NCBI GenBank assembly: GCA_020848695.1
Contig: JADLHT010000033.1
Coordinates: 1 to 64,000 of the forward strand
Length of the DNA: 64,000 nt
Direction of reading: 5' to 3'
From: Saprospiraceae bacterium
GTDB taxonomy: Bacteria > Bacteroidota > Bacteroidia > Chitinophagales > Saprospiraceae
Shown in pieces: positions 1-10,446 of this stretch. Numbering within the stretch: the first letter of the stretch is position 1; the number at the start of each line of letters is the position of its first letter. The notes below the pieces were generated by a model. The model was not told where the DNA came from. It ran no database searches and saw only the letters and a list, made by a program, of their open reading frames with translations. Position numbers and translations under genes: made by a program.

Positions 1-2
1 GA

Positions 3-242
3 TTCTTTACATTATTCGACAGTGGAACTAAATCCGATATATTAGTTCTCAGCATCTACGATCGCTGGGGCGAGCTCATCTGGCAGAAAGAACAGTTCCC
101 AACTTCTGATCCCTCACAAGGCTGGAATGGAAGATTCCATGACAAGCCCGTCCTTCCGGGAGTGTACGTCTGGATGGCAAGAATATTGCTTGCTAATGGT
201 GAGCTGCTTTCCTTGAGAGGAGATGTAACTGTGATGAGATGA
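3..242 (+). CDS. C-terminal fragment of a T9SS type B (gliding motility-associated) sorting-domain protein, truncated by window start
   Basis: Frame 3 reads FFTLFDSGTKSDILVLSIYDRWGELIWQKEQFPTSDPSQGWNGRFHDKPVLPGVYVWMARILLANGELLSLRGDVTVMR*, matching the typical 'xxIYDRWGxxxW...WNG...PGVYxW' type B CTD pattern. Confidence 0.85.
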   Translation, partial: FFTLFDSGTKSDILVLSIYDRWGELIWQKEQFPTSDPSQGWNGRFHDKPVLPGVYVWMARILLANGELLSLRGDVTVMR

Positions 243-538
243 TCTGTTATGTAACTTAATATGATCAAGAAATTCACATTCTTTCATTTAATAATTACAT
301 CTAAATTAGCTTGAGTTGTTTATAATATATAAACATTCATTGAAATAATTCAGAATTATTATTCGTTTTTTAATAATACAAATAATAATATTCTAAATTA
401 TAAAAATAATTAATAATTTTAAAAAACTATATTTTGAATTTTATTCATACATAAAAATATTTAATAGATCCAATTCATCAACACAAGTTATTGCCTACCT
501 TACAACTTTATTTATCTCATCATTAAAACGAAAAGAAA

Positions 539-2668
539 ATGAGCACAAATCCCAAGTACATCAGGAATGTTGTCCTCCTTGGTCATTCGCATAGCGGAAA
601 AACCAGTATGATCGAAGCTATGTTGTATGAAGCCAAGGCTATTACCAGAAGAGGATCCATCGAAACTGGAAATACCGTTTCCGATTTTTCTGAAATAGAA
701 CAAGAAAGAAGCGCAAGTTTATTCAGCAAACTCATGCATGTAAGTTGGAAAGATTCAAAAATAAATATTATCGACACCCCGGGATCAGATGACTTTGTTG
801 GTGAAATATTATCTTCCATGAAAGTAGCAGATACTGGAATAATGGTCCTTAATGGTGCACACGGTGTCGAAGTTGGTACAGAAATTATTTGGGAACATAA
901 AGAAAAATTAGGCCTTCCCGGACTTTTTGTAATTAATCAATGCGATCACGAAAAATGTGATTTTGACAATACCTTAGAGCAAGCAAAAGCAAGATTTGGA
1001 CCAAAGCTGATTCCTTTTCAATATCCACTGAATCCGGGGAAATCATTCAATGCAATAATTGATGCCTTAAGAATGGTGATGTATGAATATCCTGCAGATG
1101 GAGGTAAGCCAATAAAAAAAGAAATTCCGGAGTCCGAAAAATCAAAAGCAATTGCTATGCACAACGCAATTGTTGAAGCCGCAGCAGAAAATGACGATAC
1201 GCTGATGGAACACTTCTTCGAATCAGGTACATTGGATGAGATAGAACTCGCACATGGACTGAGAAAAGGAATTGCTAATCAAAGCTTATTCCCAATCTTC
1301 TGTTCCTCATCCATTAAGAATATGGGAACAGGTCGAATTATGGGTTTTATTAACGATATCTGTCCTTCCCCTGATGACAGACCATCGTCCAAGACTAAAA
1401 CAGGTGAAATAAAAATTGATATTTCATCACCAACAACCCTATTTATTTATAAAACATTCTCAGAACCCAAAGTCGGAAAAGTTTCTTATTTCAAAGTCTA
1501 TTCCGGAAAAGTTAAACCGGGTGATGAATTAATTAATAATCACAATCGTACACACGAGAGATTAAATCAAATTTTTGTATCTAACGGTAAAACTCGCGAA
1601 CAGGTTCAAGAACTTGTTGCAGGAGATTTAGGTGTGGTAGTCAAACTAAAAGATACTCACACCAACAATACATTAAGTGTCAAAGGAAATGAAATCGAAA
1701 TTGATCCAATTCACTTCCCTGAACCCAGAATTAGAACAGCGATTACAACGGAAAATAAAAATGATCTAGAAAAATTAATCAAAGCTATTCACGAATTACA
1801 AGAAGAAGACCCTACATTAATCCTTGAACAATCTCAAAGACTACACCAAAATATTCTTCATGGTCAAGGTCAGATGCATCTTGATTTGGTCAAATACAGA
1901 ATTGAAAAATTACATGGTGTTAAAATGGATTTTATTAAACCCAAAATTCCATATTTAGAAACCATCAACAAACTTGCAGATACCTCTTATCGCCATAAAA
2001 AACAATCCGGAGGCTCAGGTCAGTTTGCAGAAGTCCATATGCGTGTCGAGCCCTGGTATGAAGGCATTCCAGATCCTTCCGGATTAACGGTAAGAAACAG
2101 GGAAATGGAAGAACTTTCCTGGGGAGGAAAAATGGCATTTTTCTGGTGTATTGTCGGTGGCTCCATTGATTCAAAGTTTTCTAGTGCAATTAAAAAAGGC
2201 ATAATGAACAAGATGATTGAAGGTCCTTTAACGGGTTCTTATTGCACTAATATTCGTGTCTCTGTATTTGATGGCAAGATGCACCCGGTAGATAGTAACG
2301 ATATGGCATTCCAGATTGCAGGAATGCAAGCATTCCGGGAAGCATTTCATTCGGCTGCTCCACAAATTATGGAACCCATTTATGATCTTGAAATCTTATG
2401 CAGCGATGAAGTAATGGGCGATATCATGGGTGACCTTCAGACACGTAGAGCTATAATTATGGGAATGGATACAGAAGGGCATTATCAGAAAATAAAAGCT
2501 CGAGTCCCTCTTTCAGAAATGCACAACTACTCATCAACACTTCGTTCTTTGACCCAGGGCAAAGCGAAGTTTAGCATGAAACTTAGTGATTATGCTTCGG
2601 TCCCTCCGGATATCCAACAACGACTTATTAATGAATATAAAGAACATAGCAAAGATCTGGATGAATAA
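539..2668 (+). CDS. Elongation factor G-like translational GTPase (non-canonical paralogue)
   Basis: 709 aa; GHSHSGKT P-loop, DTPGSDDF G3, EF-G domain IV/V organisation to the C terminus; G4 reads NQCD instead of NKxD. Confidence 0.88.
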   Translation: MSTNPKYIRNVVLLGHSHSGKTSMIEAMLYEAKAITRRGSIETGNTVSDFSEIEQERSASLFSKLMHVSWKDSKINIIDTPGSDDFVGEILSSMKVADTGIMVLNGAHGVEVGTEIIWEHKEKLGLPGLFVINQCDHEKCDFDNTLEQAKARFGPKLIPFQYPLNPGKSFNAIIDALRMVMYEYPADGGKPIKKEIPESEKSKAIAMHNAIVEAAAENDDTLMEHFFESGTLDEIELAHGLRKGIANQSLFPIFCSSSIKNMGTGRIMGFINDICPSPDDRPSSKTKTGEIKIDISSPTTLFIYKTFSEPKVGKVSYFKVYSGKVKPGDELINNHNRTHERLNQIFVSNGKTREQVQELVAGDLGVVVKLKDTHTNNTLSVKGNEIEIDPIHFPEPRIRTAITTENKNDLEKLIKAIHELQEEDPTLILEQSQRLHQNILHGQGQMHLDLVKYRIEKLHGVKMDFIKPKIPYLETINKLADTSYRHKKQSGGSGQFAEVHMRVEPWYEGIPDPSGLTVRNREMEELSWGGKMAFFWCIVGGSIDSKFSSAIKKGIMNKMIEGPLTGSYCTNIRVSVFDGKMHPVDSNDMAFQIAGMQAFREAFHSAAPQIMEPIYDLEILCSDEVMGDIMGDLQTRRAIIMGMDTEGHYQKIKARVPLSEMHNYSSTLRSLTQGKAKFSMKLSDYASVPPDIQQRLINEYKEHSKDLDE

Positions 2669-3152
2669 CGATATTTAACAATTTACAGAAAACTCAATAA
2701 ATCTAATTTATGCTTATTCAATTTCAGTCGGGTATATTCACAAAACACTTATAACCTTTACATTTATTAGTGATGGCGTTGGATAGTTAATAGTCATTTA
2801 AGCTAGATATTTATATTGGATTATTTTCCTTTTTGTAAAAATATTATACAAATAAATAAATTCAAAAACATATACCTTCATTTGTAATTAATAAATTTTA
2901 CAATTTAAAAGAAAAAATATTTTAGGTAAAAAGTTTTTAAGAAATATTAGACCGAGAATTTCTATTCGATTGAATTATCCATTTTGTCAAGTTGAATTCT
3001 AGAATCCTTAGAATTAATTTTAAAATTAGAGGTTAATTAATCACAGTTCACATAAATACAGAAAATGACTCTATTCATGGACAAAACAGGTTTAAAAAGT
3101 GTATCTGACCCGTGTGATAAAATTAGGTACGACTTTTGCTGTATAAGCTTCA

Positions 3153-4142
3153 ATGAAGGTTATTATACCTGTAGCCGGTGCGGGAACAAAGCTTAGGCCA
3201 TTCACCTATACGCAACCCAAACCTTTAATTCCTGTTGCCGGAAAACCTATTTTATCTTATATCCTTGATCAATTAATTGCATCAGGACATAAGGATTTTA
3301 TTTTTGTTGTCGGATATCTGGCCGATAAGATTATCGAATTTTTAGATGAGAATTATTCTAATATTCATAAAAATTATATATTTCAAAAGGAAAGACAAGG
3401 GCTTGGTCATGCTATTTATTCCTGCAAACAGTACATAGAAAACGATGAAGAAGTACTGATTCAGCTTGGAGACAGCATTCTTGATATTGATTTTAAAGTT
3501 CTTACACATTGTAAGTACAATACGCTTGCGGTCAGAAAAGTTAACGATCCCAGGTTATTTGGTGTCGTAGAACTAAACGAAAGCGGATTTATTAAAAATC
3601 TGGTTGAAAAACCCATGATTCCCAAATCAAATTTGGCTCTGGTTGGATTATATTTTATAAAAGAGTTCAAGCAACTGATCAATGCATTGGAATACAATAT
3701 TCAAAATGATGTAAAGACCAAAGGTGAATTTCATCTGACCGACGGACTAAAAAGACTACTCGATCTTGGATATCACTTTGAAGTTATGGAAGTAAAAAAT
3801 TGGTTTGACTGCGGAAAGAAAAACGTGCTTCTGGAAACCAATGCCATTATGTTAGACAGAATGAATCTAGAGTCAGACTATAAATTTCAAAATAGTGTTA
3901 TCATTCCGCCTGTTAATATTGGTGCAAATTGTACTATTAAGAACTGTATTATTGGTCCTCATGTCTCAGTTGGGGATCATGTAGAAATTGACAATTCGAT
4001 AATCAAGGAAGCCATTATCGGTAATTACAGTCTGTTAGACAATATTGTTATGCAGAATTCTATTATTGGAAATGACGTTATTATTAAAGGCAAATCGCAA
4101 ACCTATAATATTGGTGACAATACAGAGCTGGATGCTGTTTGA
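3153..4142 (+). CDS. Sugar-1-phosphate nucleotidyltransferase with C-terminal left-handed beta-helix
   Basis: N-terminal MKVIIPVAGAGTKLRPFTYTQPKPLIPVAGKPIL signature; C-terminal hexapeptide-like repeats (NIGANCTIKNCIIGPHVSVGDHVEIDNSII). Confidence 0.9.
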   Translation: MKVIIPVAGAGTKLRPFTYTQPKPLIPVAGKPILSYILDQLIASGHKDFIFVVGYLADKIIEFLDENYSNIHKNYIFQKERQGLGHAIYSCKQYIENDEEVLIQLGDSILDIDFKVLTHCKYNTLAVRKVNDPRLFGVVELNESGFIKNLVEKPMIPKSNLALVGLYFIKEFKQLINALEYNIQNDVKTKGEFHLTDGLKRLLDLGYHFEVMEVKNWFDCGKKNVLLETNAIMLDRMNLESDYKFQNSVIIPPVNIGANCTIKNCIIGPHVSVGDHVEIDNSIIKEAIIGNYSLLDNIVMQNSIIGNDVIIKGKSQTYNIGDNTELDAV

Positions 4143-4207
4143 AAATTCTAATATTTACTATTTAAATCCTCAATCCTATAAGTTTTTAAAGCTCTATCTA
4201 AAACAAA

Positions 4208-5014
4208 TTGAACAAGTCAGCTATTTCAAATTTTCTTAGATACTTTGGTTTTATTTTTTACCTTGATCAACTTCGGTACTACCTTGAGAAAGTAAAAAAC
4301 CTAGAATCCAATAGAGACTTCACCAAAAACCATCCTAATATTGTATTACCTGATGACTATCTGATGTATGAATCGTTTCAACTCAATTATAGAAAATACT
4401 ATTTTGAAGGTATGGAATCAGCAAAATGGCTTATTCAACTCCTTGAAGCTCATGTTGATCTAAAGAATAAAAAAATTCTGGACTGGGGATGTGGACCTGG
4501 AAGAATTATAAGACACCTACCCGAATTAACACACCGTCAATGTGAATACTATGCAACGGATTACAATAAAAACTCAATTGAATGGTGTTCTCAAAATCTG
4601 CCATACATCAGTTTCAATTGCAATACAATCCATGCAAACTTACCATACTTGGATGATTCAATGGATATCATTTATGGGATTTCAATTATTACTCATCTCT
4701 CAGAAAAGTCCCATTACAGTTGGTACAGAGAATTATTTCGTATTCTGAAACCTGGAGGAATTCTTCTGTTGACAACTCAGGGTGATAATTTTTGTGTAAA
4801 ATTGAGTGATTTAGAAACTGCCAACTTTCGTGAAGGGAAATTAGTAATTAGAGGAAAAGTAAAAGAAGGACATCGTACCTATTCAGCATTTCATCCACCT
4901 GAATTTATGAAAACATTACTGAGCAATGGGATAATCCTAGAGCATAAGGTTTATAAACCCGAACTTGGTAAAAGCCTTCCTCAAGATGTTTGGATTATCA
5001 AGAAACCGTGCTAG
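4208..5014 (+). CDS. Class I SAM-dependent methyltransferase (start uncertain; TTG in track)
   Basis: ILDWGCGPGRIIRHL motif I and FRILKPGGILLLTTQGD post-I region. Confidence 0.8.
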   Translation: MNKSAISNFLRYFGFIFYLDQLRYYLEKVKNLESNRDFTKNHPNIVLPDDYLMYESFQLNYRKYYFEGMESAKWLIQLLEAHVDLKNKKILDWGCGPGRIIRHLPELTHRQCEYYATDYNKNSIEWCSQNLPYISFNCNTIHANLPYLDDSMDIIYGISIITHLSEKSHYSWYRELFRILKPGGILLLTTQGDNFCVKLSDLETANFREGKLVIRGKVKEGHRTYSAFHPPEFMKTLLSNGIILEHKVYKPELGKSLPQDVWIIKKPC

Positions 5015-5254
5015 TTTAATCAATTTTATAAGTTCATCTCTTAATCATCTTGATTTTATGGAAGTTACAGATACACTTTATGGTCAAGGCTTAAGTATAT
5101 AGACCACATAATGAAATCGTAAACGACTTAAAAAACCATAGATCTCAAAACTATACCTGATAGATAAAAATTCTATTGTTAAAGTAAGTCATATTGTAAT
5201 ACAGTTGGAGAATAGTATTCAAATGTCTTAACTATTTCTTACTCTTTCCTCCCT

Positions 5255-5698
5255 CTACTTATCAATTCGAAGAAACTTCCCGCCCATAGAAAATTCGAGA
5301 TCCAAATCATTGTCCAAGCCAATTTGCTGATTCTTTCCATCTATCTTCCAATCTGTAATTACATTTTTTGAGAAGTTTCTGACTACATATTCTCTAATCT
5401 TTTGTGGAATTACAGAATCCGGAAGTTTGGATTTTCCATCAATTTCTCTGATTTTATACTTACTATTAAACTCAAGCTTAATGCCATCAGCAAGTATGAT
5501 TTCATACTCTTTAGACAATCCTTCTTTTTCAACTGAAGCTTGAACAACTTCAGATTTTGAGAAATGAGTCTTGATATAATCCTGAATTTTATTAGATGTT
5601 TGATTATACGGAATTATCTTGCTTTGAGCAAATGATGTCTTGGATACTACAAGAATAAATAAAATAATTGTTCCTTTAATAATTGTAATTGTTTTCAT
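5255..5698 (-). CDS. PepSY-like (putative beta-lactamase-inhibitor-like fold) periplasmic protein
   Basis: Signal peptide, then two repeated units of the type 'I..YI..HF.....V......EYEI.L.DG..LEF...' typical of the Bacteroidota PepSY-like family. Confidence 0.65.
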   Translation of the reverse strand: MKTITIIKGTIILFILVVSKTSFAQSKIIPYNQTSNKIQDYIKTHFSKSEVVQASVEKEGLSKEYEIILADGIKLEFNSKYKIREIDGKSKLPDSVIPQKIREYVVRNFSKNVITDWKIDGKNQQIGLDNDLDLEFSMGGKFLRIDK

Positions 5699-6115
5699 AC
5701 CTTATATATTTTGTATTAAAAAATAATCAACTCTCTATAATAATAGTTGATATAACAAAGTAACAGAATAAATCACTGTTTGTTTCATTCTACTTTTAAT
5801 ATTTCAACAAAAAAAATAGATAAAAAATAACAATTACCAATGAATGTTTATGACAAAATCTCAATGAATACAAATTGAATCACAAATTTATTTAAGAAAA
5901 TATTAACTACTTCGAACTATAACTAAAAAAAATTATTCACAAACACTAATCTAAGGATCATTCAGGCATCTATGAATATCTTGATTTTTCGAAATCAAGA
6001 AGTAAAAGATCATTGGATTCAGTTTAATTTTGACTTTTACAAATCTATTACTAACAGGAAGTTTGTATTCAAATTGAAATTCTTATCCTCAGACTGAACC
6101 AATATTTAAAAAAAA

Positions 6116-7015
6116 TTATTGAAACCCTTTGGTCTGTAACTTTTCAATACGCTTTTTTTCTTCTTTTTTCTTGTTTTCAATCATATAATAAGCGATGAAA
6201 AACGCCAACATCAATAAAAAAATAAGGTTCGGTATCCAATGCTCTGTTGGATGAATCCAGATTTCTTTAAAAGTATCCCACCGCCCCAACACTTCAATAA
6301 AATTCCAGAATATTATTACCGTAGGAATTGCGTATCGAATTGCATAATCAAGATTTTTAAATTTAACCAGCTTAAGGAATAGATAAATCGACCAGAACAG
6401 GGATCCAAATGCAACTACATATGTTGCAGGATGTCTATCCCCGGCTATGTCTTTATCATAGACAAGTAGTAAGACTAAATAAAAGCTCCACAAAATCATA
6501 ATTGTCTCAATAAAAGTAATCATAGCTAAAGGTTTATTTTGCTTTTCTGTTAACTTCAAAGATCCGTTAAGTCGAAAAATTAATTTAAACCAATTGAAAA
6601 AAGTACATCTGTTTTGTGTAAACATAAAGAGAAGTATAAATGTAAGCAGCAAACCCAACGATGACATCATTACCAGATACTCTGCTTTGGTTACCACTTC
6701 CCCGTTTTCCTGTAGATTTGGAATATTTAACTTCTCCGCGATCCAAACAAATGAGAACTCAATCCAACCCGTCCACACCAGAACTCCTCCCAGAAGTCCT
6801 AAAATAGTAGCCAATACTGCTTTTCTTTCTTTTAATATTCCAATAATCAGCATAGCTAGACCGATTAGTCCAATTATAAAAGCGCCAATTAGTTTATTCT
6901 TGCCTAAAAAATGTTCATTCAGGACCATTAGGGCATGACCCAAGGGCATTAACAACAATACTATCAGAAATGCAAGTAAACCTATCTTGCCGGGAAATAA
7001 CTTCATCAAATTCAA
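6116..7015 (-). CDS. Multi-pass membrane protein of unknown function
   Basis: 299 aa ORF with several hydrophobic segments; shadow ORFs on the other strand are shorter. Confidence 0.7.
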   Translation of the reverse strand: MNLMKLFPGKIGLLAFLIVLLLMPLGHALMVLNEHFLGKNKLIGAFIIGLIGLAMLIIGILKERKAVLATILGLLGGVLVWTGWIEFSFVWIAEKLNIPNLQENGEVVTKAEYLVMMSSLGLLLTFILLFMFTQNRCTFFNWFKLIFRLNGSLKLTEKQNKPLAMITFIETIMILWSFYLVLLLVYDKDIAGDRHPATYVVAFGSLFWSIYLFLKLVKFKNLDYAIRYAIPTVIIFWNFIEVLGRWDTFKEIWIHPTEHWIPNLIFLLMLAFFIAYYMIENKKKEEKKRIEKLQTKGFQ

Positions 7016-7287
7016 AAATAAGTTGCAAAACTAGCTTATTAAATGAATAATGCTAAAATTGGTTCAATGTCTCATTCATATCAATACAATTAAACCCTCT
7101 TTTTAAATTATTTTGAATCCTGTTAACAATCTTTATTCTAATGTATTCTGCAATAATGCTGTATTCATATTAAGAATTGAAAAAAAACAATTCTATTTAT
7201 AAAACTGATATTTATTTAATTCATAGAACTAATCAATTGTTACATTAGAATTAAGCATTCTTTATCTGATCACAGAAAGTATAATTA

Positions 7288-8043
7288 CTAACTTGATAGC
7301 CGTTTAGTTCTAGAAATCAAGGCAACAAATAGAATAATAATTGCAGTAATAAAAGCCGGAAGAACAATGATCAATAAGCCTGTTCCTGGAGTGTTTTTAC
7401 CGGTTAATGGATCATAATTAAAACAAGAAAATAAACTATTTTTTGCTGGCAACTTATAGCTTGGAGTATATATATGATTTATGCTTCTAATCATCAACTC
7501 CAAATCATAATGACTTCTGACACCGATAAGTTTCTTTGCTATATAACCTTCTTGGTTAATTCCAACCAATAATGCTTCATGATCAAATTGCTTCCTGATT
7601 GAATCCCATAGTGGTGAAAACCCAACAGAATTATTCAAAGCTTGAATACTATCTGTGATTGCAAATTTCCAATTAATTGCATTATCCAGTTCAAATCTTT
7701 TGGCCAATTTGCTCATAGATTCTAAATTATCCCTGGAATCAAAGCTCAATACGAGGATTTGATAATTCTTATCTGTCTTGATGAATTGTAGACTATTCTT
7801 AAGTTGAATTAAAAATGGATTGCAGATTCCCGAACACTGAGTAAAAACAAGAGCAAGTATTACCGGCTTTTCTTTATACAACAATTCGAATTTTCTTACG
7901 TCATCACGATTAACAATCTTAAGAGGTACGTTTGATATTTTTTCATAAATATTTTTCTCCTCATCTAAAGTACTAATATTATGTTGTGCATTTATTGTAC
8001 TTTGTATTGCTAATATGGCGACGAATATAAAATTCCGAAACAT
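7288..8043 (-). CDS. SCO1/SenC-family copper/redox assembly protein
   Basis: FTQCSGICNPFL (CxxxC) motif, later conserved His (FDHEALLVGI), C-terminal TM; adjacent to oxidase subunits. Confidence 0.85.
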   Translation of the reverse strand: MFRNFIFVAILAIQSTINAQHNISTLDEEKNIYEKISNVPLKIVNRDDVRKFELLYKEKPVILALVFTQCSGICNPFLIQLKNSLQFIKTDKNYQILVLSFDSRDNLESMSKLAKRFELDNAINWKFAITDSIQALNNSVGFSPLWDSIRKQFDHEALLVGINQEGYIAKKLIGVRSHYDLELMIRSINHIYTPSYKLPAKNSLFSCFNYDPLTGKNTPGTGLLIIVLPAFITAIIILFVALISRTKRLSS

Positions 8044-9455
8044 CTTTTTGATATGTTATAAAAGAAAATCAGTACTGCACCTAGATACAACATTGCAAAG
8101 CTTGCACCAATCTTTGCCAGATATGAAGCTGAGGCTAAGCCTGAAGGATATGTACTGTATCTTCTGGGAACAGAATCAGCTCCTCCCATATAAAATGCTA
8201 TTAAAAATCCAATCCCGCCTATGAGAAGCAAGCCCATTGTATACAAGGTCTGATTGCTAATAACAAGGATCTTGATATGTTGAGTAGAGAACCAGTAAAA
8301 GAAAGCAAGACTAAATAATACATTTCCCATTGCATTGTATGTGTGGAAATGTGCAGGCACCCAAAGCGTATTATGCAGCACAACATTGTTGGAAATAGTC
8401 GCATCAATTACTGCTCCTAATCCTCCGATTACCCACCCAATTACACCAATAAAAAAAAGCAGATTAACGATTGACCATTTTATTCTTACTCTATATACCG
8501 CAAGTATAATCGTAAATACCGTTACTCCTACTGCAGGTATACTGGCAAGATAGGAGGCTAGCTGACCTATAATCTGTAAACCTTCAGGTTGTACAAAGTC
8601 CATGTAGAGATGATGAAAGAAAGCCGTTAGTATAAAAACTAAAGAACAATTCCATGCCAATGCTACATACCAGGTTGTCTTCCACTTCGGCCGACCACTT
8701 ACCTCTGCAAAAATTTCATAAATAACCGCTACTCCTAGATAAAGCATTTCGTTGGCAATTGTATGGCCAAAGAAATACGTCAGATTCTTCATTAGAAGAG
8801 CATCATTTACAAAGTTTCCATTAGAAAAATATTCTGCAAAATATAAGACTATAACAATTACTGCAGCTATCAATGAAGCAATTACACCAATAAGGGTTAC
8901 TGTAGAGATTAGAATAAATGGTGGTGTTTCTACTTTAGGATTACTTTTCAAATGTTGCCAGGCCAATAACTGAGAGAAGGAATACTTTTTAAGAACTTGA
9001 GCCATTAGACTAACACTCCATACAAGCCAGGCTATCCCAAGTATAGTTAATGCCACTAAATACATTGGTGTTGCCCAGGGTGCAGAACCAGAATCTTTAA
9101 GCGGTAAAGGATATAGAAAAGTCCATCCGGAACTGAAATTCCCTATGTAGGTGCAAGTCCATAATATAACTACTCCTATGACGGTAAGTACAAAAGCAAA
9201 CAAGTTAATCGAATAACTTGTTTTAACATAGCGTTCCATTAAGTAGTTGACTGAGACCATTCCTGCAACAAACCAAATACCAATCATGGTTATACCATGC
9301 GTAGTCATATTTGTATAAAAGGCCAAAGGTTCCAGCTTAATAACCTCACCCTGATTCAGTCGCATGACAATACCTAACACAATGGCAACTACAAAAAGTA
9401 CTAAAATCGTAATTATCCAAAGAGAAGTTATTTTTTTCAAATTAAGTGATTCCAT
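8010..9455 (-). CDS. Haem-copper oxidase subunit I, b(o/a)3-like (B type)
   Basis: 12-TM type; TM2 'YTNMTTHGITMIG', CuB HH (FFHHLYMDF), HxH (VPAHFHTYNAMG), 'GRPKWKTTWYVALAWN'. Confidence 0.88.
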   Translation of the reverse strand: MESLNLKKITSLWIITILVLFVVAIVLGIVMRLNQGEVIKLEPLAFYTNMTTHGITMIGIWFVAGMVSVNYLMERYVKTSYSINLFAFVLTVIGVVILWTCTYIGNFSSGWTFLYPLPLKDSGSAPWATPMYLVALTILGIAWLVWSVSLMAQVLKKYSFSQLLAWQHLKSNPKVETPPFILISTVTLIGVIASLIAAVIVIVLYFAEYFSNGNFVNDALLMKNLTYFFGHTIANEMLYLGVAVIYEIFAEVSGRPKWKTTWYVALAWNCSLVFILTAFFHHLYMDFVQPEGLQIIGQLASYLASIPAVGVTVFTIILAVYRVRIKWSIVNLLFFIGVIGWVIGGLGAVIDATISNNVVLHNTLWVPAHFHTYNAMGNVLFSLAFFYWFSTQHIKILVISNQTLYTMGLLLIGGIGFLIAFYMGGADSVPRRYSTYPSGLASASYLAKIGASFAMLYLGAVLIFFYNISKRCFGILYSSPY

Positions 9456-9473
9456 ATTTAATCTTTTAGTTAG

Positions 9474-10025
9474 CTATTGTACTTTAAATGTTGATTGCAT
9501 AACCGGATGTCCAACCCCACACAGTTCCAGACAAAGAACTTGGTACTTACCGGGTTTATCAAATTTGTATCTCAGGGAATTCACATAACCAGGCATTGCT
9601 TGGGTCTGAGTTATCAGTTGCATTTCCGAATTGTATATTGCAAATCCATGATTGACATCCAGACTTGTAACTCTGAACTCCACTAAGCGATTTGACGGTA
9701 GTATGATACTTTCTCCGACAGGATTCTTAGCATCAATATTTTTTTCAGACAGGAGAAAAGCATATTGCATAGCCGATACATGAATTATTTTAGAAGGAAC
9801 TTCATCCGCAAATAAAAAGTAAGGAGATTTTGGAATTGTAACCGATGCAAAAATTCCAAGCGAAACTAATAATATTAAAATAAACCAAAATCGCTTTCTA
9901 AGCGCATTTTTCACTCCCTCATTGTTGGTATCGTCCTGCCAGCTGGAAAAAAATACAAATACAAATACAATGGTTGAAATTGCTGCAAGGATGAGAAAAA
10001 AATGCAATATCGAATCTTGTTGCAT
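9474..10025 (-). CDS. Cytochrome c oxidase subunit II (CuA)
   Basis: One N-terminal TM; CuA motif CLELCGVGHPVM. Confidence 0.9.
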   Translation of the reverse strand: MQQDSILHFFLILAAISTIVFVFVFFSSWQDDTNNEGVKNALRKRFWFILILLVSLGIFASVTIPKSPYFLFADEVPSKIIHVSAMQYAFLLSEKNIDAKNPVGESIILPSNRLVEFRVTSLDVNHGFAIYNSEMQLITQTQAMPGYVNSLRYKFDKPGKYQVLCLELCGVGHPVMQSTFKVQ

Positions 10026-10122
10026 ATTCCTTTGTTTTTAATGTTAGACCAATTTTTAAATAACTAGACCAATTAATCTATAATATAGTCATTAAATGCA
10101 AATCTAAGAAATTCTTACAATA

Positions 10123-10350
10123 ATGGATACATATATCTTTTATTTATATGAAACAGTTATAAATAACGCTTTAGATAAAAAAATCCAAAAAATTTCAGCT
10201 CTCATATTGAAATCTACGTATTTAAAATACAACTCATATTTTCCAAAAATTAAGTCCGAACAGGAAAGGATTTTAGTAGAAACAATATTTAAAAGGATTT
10301 TAAATGAACAAAATAAATATGCGATTTGGACTAATACATTAATAATATAG
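10123..10350 (+). CDS. Small hypothetical protein
   Basis: 75 aa ATG ORF divergent from coxII; no recognised domain; may be spurious. Confidence 0.3.
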   Translation: MDTYIFYLYETVINNALDKKIQKISALILKSTYLKYNSYFPKIKSEQERILVETIFKRILNEQNKYAIWTNTLII

Positions 10351-10446
10351 ATAATAATAAAAGCTGATGTTTCTAGATTAATAAAATAATCTTTTAATCC
10401 GTTAGATGATTTACATTTGTAAAATTACAAATCAATTCAATTAGAA

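Noticed and set aside
8219-8407. ORFs antisense or out of frame to oxidase subunit I (8219-8407, 8335-8553, 8752-8973)
   Set aside because: Fully nested in a strong oxidase coding frame; no independent evidence.
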